Origin: an uncultured Clostridia bacterium
GTDB lineage: Bacteria; Bacillota; Clostridia; Lachnospirales; Anaerotignaceae
Reading direction: 5' to 3'
Assembly: GCA_937888765.1 (NCBI GenBank)
Contig: CALASU010000264.1
Span: forward strand, 1-24,316
Length of the DNA stretch: 24,316 nucleotides
The translations under genes and the position numbers were made by a program. The stretch's first letter is position 1, and each line of letters begins with the position of its first letter. A model generated the notes under the pieces. The model did no database searches, was not told the origin of the DNA, and saw nothing but the letters and a program-made list of their open reading frames with translations. This document shows positions 8,160-15,499 of this stretch, piece after piece.

Positions 8160-8645
8160 ATGAATATATTACCGATTTTAATTACCGCAGTCCTGGTATT
8201 GATTGACCAGGGCACAAAGCTGTGGGCATTGCAGAGTTTAAAGCCCATTCACAATATGACCCTTGTGGAAGGGTTTATGGATCTGACCTTTGTGGAAAAC
8301 AGAGGGGTTGCGTTCGGTATGTTTGCCGGACAGAGATGGCCCATTCTGATACTGACAGGGGCAATTGTAGGCGTACTGGTATATTATTATCAGCATATGC
8401 CCCGTACGAAAGAATATAGTTGGGTGCGTGGAGCGTTGATTCTGGTGCTCGGCGGGGCTGTCGGCAATATCATTGACAGAATCTTCCGCGGCTATGTAGT
8501 CGATTTCTTTGAATTTACATTTTTTGAATGGCCTGTATTCAATGTGGCTGATATTTATGTCGTAGTCGGTGTGATCCTGCTGATGATTCTGATTCTGTTT
8601 GTCATCAAGGACGAACCTGCCGAAAAGAAGAAAAAAGGGGAATAA
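8160..8645 (+). CDS. lspA: Lipoprotein signal peptidase (signal peptidase II)
   Basis: The 161-residue product has four hydrophobic helices and all family signatures: IDQGTKLWA, TFVENRGVAFGMF, GGAVGNIIDRIFRGYVVDFF and FNVADIYV. The catalytic aspartates are Asp115 (VVDFF) and Asp131 (NVAD). It is a membrane aspartyl protease that removes the signal peptide from prolipoproteins. An ATG four codons upstream (8148) directly abuts AGAAAGG, leaving no spacer; the ATG at 8160 is about ten bases from that sequence and is preferred. It ends three bases before rluD, so the pair is an operon, as in Bacillus. Confidence 0.96.
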   Translation: MNILPILITAVLVLIDQGTKLWALQSLKPIHNMTLVEGFMDLTFVENRGVAFGMFAGQRWPILILTGAIVGVLVYYYQHMPRTKEYSWVRGALILVLGGAVGNIIDRIFRGYVVDFFEFTFFEWPVFNVADIYVVVGVILLMILILFVIKDEPAEKKKKGE

Positions 8646-8648
8646 ACA

Positions 8649-9566
8649 ATGGAATATTTTACAATAGCGGCGGAAAAAGAAGATGTTGGTACACGCATTG
8701 ACGTTTTTCTTGCTGAAAATATGGAAAACCTTTCCCGCAGCGGTGTGCAGAAGCTCATTGAAGACGGGCACATTCAGCTGAATGGCGGAAAAAAGGTAAA
8801 GGCAAATTATAAACTGCGGGAGAAAGATATTATTGACCTGCAGATTCCCGAGGTAAAGGAAGTGGAGATCCTGCCTGAGGACATTCCTCTGGATATCCTG
8901 TATGAGGATAAAGATGTGATCGTTGTGAACAAGCCGCAGGGCATGGTGGTGCATCCTGCACCCGGACACACCAGCGGCACACTGGTAAATGCACTGATGT
9001 ATCACTGTGGGGATGAACTTTCCGGTATCAATGGGGAAAAACGTCCCGGCATCGTACATCGTATCGACAAGGATACTTCCGGCGTGCTGATGGTTGCAAA
9101 AAATGACGTGGCGCATCAGTCGTTGGCGGCACAGCTTGCAGAACACAGCATCACCAGAAAATATAATGCGGTGGTATTCAACGGCTTCCCTGAGGATACA
9201 GGGACAGTCAACCAGCCCATCGGACGCAATCCGCAGGACAGAAAGAAAATGGCGGTAACCGAAAAGCACAGCCGCCATGCCGTAACACATTACCGTGTGA
9301 TTGAAAGACTGGAAAAATTCACGCTGATCGAGGCACAGCTGGAAACAGGACGTACCCATCAGATTCGTGTGCATATGACTTATATTGGACATCCTCTGCT
9401 GGGGGATCTGGTATATGGCCCCAAAAAACAGCCTTTCTCTCTGGAAGGACAGGCACTGCACGCAAGGGTGCTGGGCTTTATCCATCCCACAACGGGGGAA
9501 TATATGGAATTTGAAGCACCTCTGCCCCCTTATTTTGAGGCACTGCTGGAGCGTCTGCGTAAGTAA
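8649..9566 (+). CDS. rluD: RluA/RluD-family ribosomal large-subunit pseudouridine synthase
   Basis: A 305-residue protein with an N-terminal S4 domain (about residues 1-70, including GTRIDVFLAENMENLSRSGV) and a catalytic domain holding the family motif HRIDKDTSG, where Asp140 is the expected nucleophile. Downstream motifs RKYNAVV, ETGRTHQIRVHM and GHPLLGD are also typical. It would isomerise specific uridines in 23S rRNA; the exact target cannot be told from sequence. AAAGGGGAAT precedes the ATG, overlapping the end of lspA. The lspA-rluD order matches Bacillus lspA-ylyB, which lies directly before the pyr operon there. Confidence 0.92.
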   Translation: MEYFTIAAEKEDVGTRIDVFLAENMENLSRSGVQKLIEDGHIQLNGGKKVKANYKLREKDIIDLQIPEVKEVEILPEDIPLDILYEDKDVIVVNKPQGMVVHPAPGHTSGTLVNALMYHCGDELSGINGEKRPGIVHRIDKDTSGVLMVAKNDVAHQSLAAQLAEHSITRKYNAVVFNGFPEDTGTVNQPIGRNPQDRKKMAVTEKHSRHAVTHYRVIERLEKFTLIEAQLETGRTHQIRVHMTYIGHPLLGDLVYGPKKQPFSLEGQALHARVLGFIHPTTGEYMEFEAPLPPYFEALLERLRK

Positions 9567-9598
9567 TCGGTAAAAATCAGTAAATAGGAGGGATTTTT

Positions 9599-10528
9599 AT
9601 GCCATTTACGAAAAAAGATTTTTTTGGTCTGCGGGACTTAACAAGCGAGGATATTCGCTATGTACTTGGTACTGCAGAAACCATGAAATATATACTGAAC
9701 CAGAAAAATAAGAAATCTCCGCATCTGCAGGGGAAATCTGTCATCATTCTGTTTTATGAAGTCAGTGCCAGAGCAAAGCTGTCTTATGAACTGGCGGCAC
9801 AGCATCTGAGTGCCAATGTGGTAGATATGTCCAATTCCATTCATTCTATCGAAAAGGAAAGCCTGCAGGATATCGGTCAGTTGGTTGACCAGATGGGTGC
9901 GGACTTTATCATTCTGCGTCATCCTATGGCGGGTGCGCCCAGACTGCTTGCGGATTGCGTGGATGCTTCTGTCATCAATGCGGGGGACGGTTTCAACGAA
10001 AACCCCGGTCAGTCTTTACTGGATCTGCTGACAATCAAAGAAAGAAAAGGCGGCTTTGAGGGGCTGAAGGTTGCGATCATTGGGGATTTGATGCACAGCC
10101 GTGTTTCCAAGAGCAATATCTGGGGGCTGACAAAGCTGGGGGCGGAAGTGCGTGTTTCCGGTCCTCCGACACTGATGCTTCCCGATATCGAAAAATTCGG
10201 GGTAGATATGTATTACGACCCCAGAGAAGCGGTGAATAATGCGGATGTTATCATTACGACCCGTATGCGTATGGAAACACAGGATAAGACCTATCTGCCT
10301 TCTTTGGGCGAATATAAGAAATTTTTCCGTATTGACAGCAATCTGCTGCGATATGCAAAAAGAGATGCGATTGTGATGCACCCCGGCCCCATTCAGAGAG
10401 GGATCGAACTTTCCAATGGTGTAATTGACGGCCCGCAGTGCATCATCAATGACCAGATTGCAAACAGCGTTGCTGTCAGAATGGCAATGCTGTATATCCT
10501 GTCACAAATGGGAGGTGGACTGAAATGA
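9599..10528 (+). CDS. Aspartate carbamoyltransferase-like protein with altered catalytic residues
   Basis: The 309-residue product has the length and both domains of an ATCase catalytic chain. The framework is clear: FYEVSARAKLSYELAA, ILRHPMAGAPRLL, NAGDGFNENPGQSLLDLLTI, IGDLMHSRVSKS and MHPGPIQRGIE. Several residues that bind carbamoyl phosphate or aspartate are changed. STRTR is SARAK (residues 56-60). The catalytic His of xHPTQ is Asn135, with Gly137 for Thr. The Gln two residues after the aspartate-binding Arg is Arg224. The SxxKGE loop reads SIEKES, one residue short or shifted. Arg58, Arg107, Gln138, Arg168 and Arg222 are kept. A normal AGGAGGG site precedes the ATG. It overlaps the pyrC-like gene by four bases. 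It may have another substrate, be regulatory, or be inactive; pyrB would be a risky name. Confidence 0.8.
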   Translation: MPFTKKDFFGLRDLTSEDIRYVLGTAETMKYILNQKNKKSPHLQGKSVIILFYEVSARAKLSYELAAQHLSANVVDMSNSIHSIEKESLQDIGQLVDQMGADFIILRHPMAGAPRLLADCVDASVINAGDGFNENPGQSLLDLLTIKERKGGFEGLKVAIIGDLMHSRVSKSNIWGLTKLGAEVRVSGPPTLMLPDIEKFGVDMYYDPREAVNNADVIITTRMRMETQDKTYLPSLGEYKKFFRIDSNLLRYAKRDAIVMHPGPIQRGIELSNGVIDGPQCIINDQIANSVAVRMAMLYILSQMGGGLK

Positions 10529-11796
10529 AAATGATTTTGAAAAACTGTAAGCTGTTAGGGTCTGCACATGATAAACAGCTTCTGCACGATATTTACATAG
10601 AAAATGGCATCATTGAAAAAATCGGTCTGCATCTGGAATACGAAGGTGCAAAAATACTGGATGTGGGCGGTCATATGGTACTGCCGGGGCTGATTGATAT
10701 GCACTGCAATATCTGTGATCCCGGGTTTGAACATCTGGAGGATATCGAAACAGTATCCCGTGCGGCACTGCGCGGCGGCTTTACAACGATTACCTGTGAA
10801 CCCAATACACAGCCCCCCATTGATAACAAAACAGTAGTAGAATACATTGTTTCCAAATCCAAGGAATATTCTCTGGTAAATATCCATCCTTACGGCAGTA
10901 TGTCTATTGGCTGTGAGGGCAAAGAGATTGCGGAAATCGGGGAAATGAACGATGCGGGAATCGTAGGGATTTCCGATGGGGACGAATTTACGGATTCAGC
11001 GGCATTTTTACGAAACGTAATGAAATACAGCAAAATGGTGGATCTGCCTGTAATGACCCATTGTGAGGACAGAGAACTTTCCGGCAAGGGCGTTATGAAT
11101 GAAGGCTATCATGCGGCGTGTCTTGGTCTGGCAGGGATGCCCAGAGAGGCGGAAGAAATCATTGTAGCAAGAAATCTGATTCTTTGTGAGCAGACAGGCG
11201 CAAGACTGCATATTGCACACGTCAGCACAAAAGGCTCTGTACAGCTGATCAGAGAGGCTAAAAGCAGAGGGGTACAGGTAACCTGTGAAACCTGCCCGCA
11301 CTATTTTATTCTGACAGAGGAAGCGATTGGGGATTATGATGCTCTGGCGAAGGTAAACCCTCCTCTGCGTACACAGGATGACGTAGACGCACTGCTGTTG
11401 GGGATTTCTGACGGCACGATTGATGTCATTGCAACAGGACACAGCCCTACAAATCTGGCAGATAAGCACAGAGAATTTGATACAGCAGTATACGGTATTT
11501 CTTCTCTGGAAACCGCATTTTGTCTGAGTTATACATATCTTGTGGAAACAGGCATCATCACTGTGGAAAAACTGATTGAAATGATGTCCCGCAAGCCTGC
11601 GGAGATTCTGAAGCTGTATAACAAAGGTCTGATCGAAGAAGGCAGAGATGCGGATATCATCGTGGCAGATTTCAAAGAAACCTACAGCATTGACCCTGTA
11701 CATTTTGCATCTAAGGCAAAATTCTCTCCCTTTGCGGAGTATGATGTGCGCGGCAGAGTGCTGTATACTATGGTGGGCGGCAAACTGCTGACATAA
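10525..11796 (+). CDS. Dihydroorotase-like amidohydrolase with a degenerate metal site
   Basis: The 423-residue product matches class I dihydroorotases over its whole length: DVGGHMVLPGLIDMH, RGGFTTITCEPNT, THCEDREL, AHVSTKGSV, CPHYFILT, KVNPPLR and DGTIDVIATGHSP. Active-site changes are marked. The metal motif HxHFREPG is HCNICDPG (residues 60-67), so the second His is Asn62 and the substrate-binding Arg is Cys64. The catalytic Asp of TDHAPH is Gly305, and the final His is Thr309. His60, Asn94, Asp151, His179 and His232 remain. Non-catalytic dihydroorotase homologues that support ATCase assembly are known in other bacteria. Here the ATCase-like partner is also altered, so a new joint function is possible. 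The ATG overlaps the upstream stop (ATGA), and GGAGGTGG precedes it. Confidence 0.82.
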   Translation: MKMILKNCKLLGSAHDKQLLHDIYIENGIIEKIGLHLEYEGAKILDVGGHMVLPGLIDMHCNICDPGFEHLEDIETVSRAALRGGFTTITCEPNTQPPIDNKTVVEYIVSKSKEYSLVNIHPYGSMSIGCEGKEIAEIGEMNDAGIVGISDGDEFTDSAAFLRNVMKYSKMVDLPVMTHCEDRELSGKGVMNEGYHAACLGLAGMPREAEEIIVARNLILCEQTGARLHIAHVSTKGSVQLIREAKSRGVQVTCETCPHYFILTEEAIGDYDALAKVNPPLRTQDDVDALLLGISDGTIDVIATGHSPTNLADKHREFDTAVYGISSLETAFCLSYTYLVETGIITVEKLIEMMSRKPAEILKLYNKGLIEEGRDADIIVADFKETYSIDPVHFASKAKFSPFAEYDVRGRVLYTMVGGKLLT

Positions 11797-11821
11797 GCCC
11801 GCTTGAATGAGGTGGACATAA

Positions 11822-14800
11822 ATGTATTTGAAACGATTGGATTTGCAGGGCTTCAAATCCTTTCCCGAAAAAGTAAAGCTCGAATTTAACCCCGGGGTGA
11901 CGGCAGTTGTTGGTCCGAACGGCAGCGGCAAAAGTAATGTATCCGATGCGGTGCGCTGGGTGCTTGGGGAACAGCGTGCCAGAAGTCTGCGCGGGGATAA
12001 AATGGAAGATGTAATCTTTGCGGGAACGGAATCAAGAAACCCTTTGGGATTTGCCGAGGTTTCCATACTAATCGACAATGAAGATGAAAAACTGCCGCTT
12101 GCGTATACGGAAGTGCAGATTTCAAGGCGTGTATTTCGCTCGGGAGAGAGTGAATACCGCATCAACGGCACACTCTGCCGACTGAAAGATATTCAGGAAC
12201 TGTTTATGGATACAGGCATTGGCAGAGAGGGCTATTCGATCATCGGACAGGGGAGAATCGACGAGATTCTGAGCGCAAAGGGTGAGGAACGCCGCAGGAT
12301 TTTTGAAGAAGCGGCAGGAATCGTAAAATATAAAACAAGAAAAAATGAAGCCATGCAGAAGTTGGAAAAGGAACAGCAGAACCTGCTTCGGGCGGAAGAT
12401 ATTATCCGTGAACTGGAGGTACAGGTGGAGCCGCTCAGACAGCAGAGTGAAAAAGCGGAACGCTATCTGGAACTGAAAGCAGGGCTGAAACAGGCAGAAG
12501 CTGAGGAATTTTCTAAAGCGATGACACGCATGGAAAAACAGCTGGAAAAATTGCAGACAGAAGAAGCGTCTGCACAGAAAGAAATGCAGGACAGCCTTCT
12601 GAAAAGCACAGCGGAAAGAGAAAAGGCGGCAAAACTGCGGGCGGATCTGGAAGAAACAGAACGTACCCTGCAAAAGCAGAATGATGCCATGGCACAGCTG
12701 AGAGCCGAACTGGAAAAAGCGGAGGGCGAGATTCGTCTGACGGAAGTACAGAAACAGAATACGGCTGAAAATATTTCCCGTATTCGGGAAGAAATGGCAC
12801 AGAAAGAAAAACAGCAGAACGAAAATAAGGCAGAGCAGGAGCTTCTGGAAAGCCGCAGAACGGGGCTTCGCTTACAGCTGGAACAGCAGCAGAAGGAACT
12901 GGATGCACTGGAAGAAGCCTGTGCAGCATTGAGTACTTCCCTGCATCAGGAAGAAACAAAGGCGGAATCTTTTAAAGAAGAGATCTTTGAGCAGATTCGT
13001 GCAGGCACGGAAGCTAAAGGGGAAATCTCCAAAAGAGAAGCCATGCAGGAACAGTTCCTGTTGAGAAAAGAACAGCTTTTACAGGAAAAAGGCTATACAG
13101 AGAGCCGTTTACAGGAATTAGCGGTGCATCTGGAAGTACTGGAAAAGCAGGAAGCGGACAGAAAAGAAGCTATTGCCGATCTGGAGCAGGAACTGAATGC
13201 ACTGGAACGGGACAGAGTCTATGCGCTGGAGCAGAAACAGAAAGCGGAAAGCAGTCTGTCCAAGCAGGAAAAAAAGCTTTCCGAAACACGTTCCCGCCTG
13301 TCCCTGCTGACAGAACTGGAACGGGAGCATGAGGGTTTCCATGACAGTGTAAAAAGCCTTCTGAATCTGCCGGACAGCAAGGAAAGAGGGATCTGCGGAG
13401 CGGTTGCCTCTGTGCTCAAGGTAGAAGAAATATATGAAACAGCAATAGAGGTTGCACTTGGCAATTCCCTGCAGAATATTGTGACCGAAACAGAAGAGGA
13501 TACGAAGAATGCCATCGAATATCTGAAACAGAATCGTCTGGGACGAGCGACATTCCTGCCGATTTCTGCTGTAAGAGGGAAGACATTCCAAGGCAGACCC
13601 GAAATTCTGGAAGAAGCGGGGGTTCTGGGGACAGCGGCATCTCTGGTATCCTATGAGGAGAAATATGAACAGATTGCTCTGAATCTGCTGGGGCGGATTC
13701 TGGTGGTGGAGAATCTGGAAAAGGGGATACAGCTTGCGAAAAAATATCGCTATCAATATAAGATGGTTACTCTTGCAGGAGAATTTCTGAATAACGGCGG
13801 GGCGATTACAGGCGGTTCCATGCAGAAGAAAGCACTGCATCTTTTCGGCAGAAGCCGTGAAATCAGAACCTTAGAAGAAGCACTGCACAAGCTGGAAACA
13901 GAAACCGCGAAACAGCGGGAAAAACTGCATCTGGCACAGGAAGATCTGCAGGAAATCGAACAGGAAACCATCGAGAAAAAAATGGAACTGCAGAAGCTGA
14001 TGGTAACAGGTTCGGGCAGTAAAGGCGAATGGGAAAAAACAGAAAAAGATAAGACAGAAGCATCTGAAAAATATTCTCTCCTGCTTCTGGAAGAAAATCA
14101 GCTGAAAGAACAGCTGGAGCAGACAGAAGCTGAAATTTCCGCTTTCCGCAAAAAAGCCGAAGAAGCCGAAAAAAGCATGGCATTTGCCAATGAACAGCTG
14201 ACGGCTTTTCAGGATACACTGAGCGGCGGCAAGGAAGAACGGGATGCCATGCTTGCGAAGATTACAGAAAAGAAAATTGAACTTTCGCAGGCAGGACAGG
14301 AGCTGTATCAGGCTGAGGAAGCTATGCAGCGACTGCAGGCAGAGGGGATTTCCCTTACAAAAGCCTTGAAAAAAGCGGCAGAGGAGATTACATTTTTTGA
14401 AAAGCATACGGATACCCAGCTGGAACAGCAGAAGGAACTGCAGAAAACAGCGGCAGAACTTGCAGAACGTGTGACGGCGCTGCAGAAACAGCTTGCCGAA
14501 AGCACAGAAGCAAAAAGCCGTATTGCCGAAGAAAGCACGAAAACAGAGGAAGCGTCTGCTTTCTGGAAAGAAAAAGCAAGCGGGCTTGCAAATGATCTGT
14601 TCCGTATTTCTGCGGCAAAGGAAAAGCAGGAGGATGAAAAACAGAGATATACCGCCCGTATCTGGGAAGAGTATGAAATGACGCTCCGCATGGCAAGAGA
14701 GTATCTGGAAACCGTACCGCCGATGCAGGAAAAACGTCCCGCAAAGGAATGGAAAAACGAGATCCGTTTGCTGGGGGCAGTCAATACGGATGCCATTGCG

Positions 14801-15388
14801 CAGTATCGGGAAGTAAAAGAAAGATATACTTTCCTGACAACACAGCGGGAGGATATTCTGGAAGCCGAGAAAAAACTGCAGACGATCATCAAGGAACTGT
14901 CGAGACAGATGGAAAAGCAGTTTAAAGAGCAGTTTGCGTTGATTTCTGAGAATTTTGAAACGGTATTTCGGGAGATGTTCGGCGGCGGCAAGGCATATCT
15001 GAAGCTGACGAACCCCGATAAGGTGCTGGAATCCGCAATCGAGATTGTGGCACAGCCGCCGGGGAAAAACTTACAGAATTTACAGCTTTTAAGCGGCGGG
15101 GAAAGAGCGTTGACAGCGATTGCGATTCTGTTCTCAATTCTGAAGCTGAAGCCGTCCCCGTTCTGTATTCTGGACGAAATTGAGGCGGCACTGGATGATG
15201 CCAATGTAACAAGATATGCGAAGTATCTGAAGCGGTTTGCGGAAGAAACGCAGTTTATTGTGATTACCCACAGAAAAGGGACGATGGAACACGCCGATGT
15301 GCTGTATGGTGTGACGATGCAGGAAAAAGGCGTGTCCAAGCTGATTTCTGTTACATTTTCAGAAGCGGAAAAGGCAGTGACGACGTAA
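11822..15388 (+). CDS. smc: Chromosome partition ATPase SMC
   Basis: The 1188-residue product has full SMC architecture. The N-terminal ATPase half has GPNGSGKSN (residues 31-39). A long coiled coil rich in Glu, Lys, Gln and Ala is interrupted by a hinge at about residues 520-640 (GICGAVASVLKVEEIYETAI, ending near NNGGAITGGSMQKK). A returning coiled coil leads to a C-terminal half with LLSGGERALTAIAI (near residue 1090) and the Walker B CILDEIEAALDDANV (Asp1118, Glu1119). With ScpA/ScpB it condenses and segregates chromosomes; those partners are not in the window. It starts 25 bases after the pyrC-like gene, with GAGGTGG upstream. In many Firmicutes rnc precedes smc; here it does not. Confidence 0.98.
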   Translation: MYLKRLDLQGFKSFPEKVKLEFNPGVTAVVGPNGSGKSNVSDAVRWVLGEQRARSLRGDKMEDVIFAGTESRNPLGFAEVSILIDNEDEKLPLAYTEVQISRRVFRSGESEYRINGTLCRLKDIQELFMDTGIGREGYSIIGQGRIDEILSAKGEERRRIFEEAAGIVKYKTRKNEAMQKLEKEQQNLLRAEDIIRELEVQVEPLRQQSEKAERYLELKAGLKQAEAEEFSKAMTRMEKQLEKLQTEEASAQKEMQDSLLKSTAEREKAAKLRADLEETERTLQKQNDAMAQLRAELEKAEGEIRLTEVQKQNTAENISRIREEMAQKEKQQNENKAEQELLESRRTGLRLQLEQQQKELDALEEACAALSTSLHQEETKAESFKEEIFEQIRAGTEAKGEISKREAMQEQFLLRKEQLLQEKGYTESRLQELAVHLEVLEKQEADRKEAIADLEQELNALERDRVYALEQKQKAESSLSKQEKKLSETRSRLSLLTELEREHEGFHDSVKSLLNLPDSKERGICGAVASVLKVEEIYETAIEVALGNSLQNIVTETEEDTKNAIEYLKQNRLGRATFLPISAVRGKTFQGRPEILEEAGVLGTAASLVSYEEKYEQIALNLLGRILVVENLEKGIQLAKKYRYQYKMVTLAGEFLNNGGAITGGSMQKKALHLFGRSREIRTLEEALHKLETETAKQREKLHLAQEDLQEIEQETIEKKMELQKLMVTGSGSKGEWEKTEKDKTEASEKYSLLLLEENQLKEQLEQTEAEISAFRKKAEEAEKSMAFANEQLTAFQDTLSGGKEERDAMLAKITEKKIELSQAGQELYQAEEAMQRLQAEGISLTKALKKAAEEITFFEKHTDTQLEQQKELQKTAAELAERVTALQKQLAESTEAKSRIAEESTKTEEASAFWKEKASGLANDLFRISAAKEKQEDEKQRYTARIWEEYEMTLRMAREYLETVPPMQEKRPAKEWKNEIRLLGAVNTDAIAQYREVKERYTFLTTQREDILEAEKKLQTIIKELSRQMEKQFKEQFALISENFETVFREMFGGGKAYLKLTNPDKVLESAIEIVAQPPGKNLQNLQLLSGGERALTAIAILFSILKLKPSPFCILDEIEAALDDANVTRYAKYLKRFAEETQFIVITHRKGTMEHADVLYGVTMQEKGVSKLISVTFSEAEKAVTT

Positions 15389-15391
15389 GGT

Positions 15392-15470
15392 TCGAGGGAC
15401 GCTGTCCCTCGAGCTCCCTGCCAGGGGAATCATTCCCCTGGACCCCGACTTGCAGAAACTTTGTTTCTGC
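15392..15470 (+). repeat. Dispersed three-hairpin repeat, copy B
   Basis: The smc-ftsY gap is almost filled by three inverted repeats. Hairpin 1 is 15392-15400/15404-15412 (TCGAGGGAC, loop GCT). Hairpin 2 is 15421-15430/15432-15441 (CCAGGGGAAT, one-base loop C). Hairpin 3 is 15452-15459/15463-15470 (GCAGAAAC, loop TTT). Orientation and layout are as in copy A (8040-8119), with covarying arms. It starts four bases after the smc stop. No T-run follows hairpin 3, so it does not look like an ordinary terminator. Confidence 0.82.
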
Positions 15471-15499
15471 GAAGAATTTAAATATTAGAGGTGAATAAT

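Noticed and set aside
8238..9485. A 415-codon minus-strand frame opposite lspA and rluD
   Set aside because: Overlaps two certain genes; His/Gln/Phe-rich, no domain and no start signal.
9567..9598. A PyrR-type attenuator or pyr leader before the pyrB-like gene
   Set aside because: Only 32 bases lie between rluD and the start, with no terminator/antiterminator structure.
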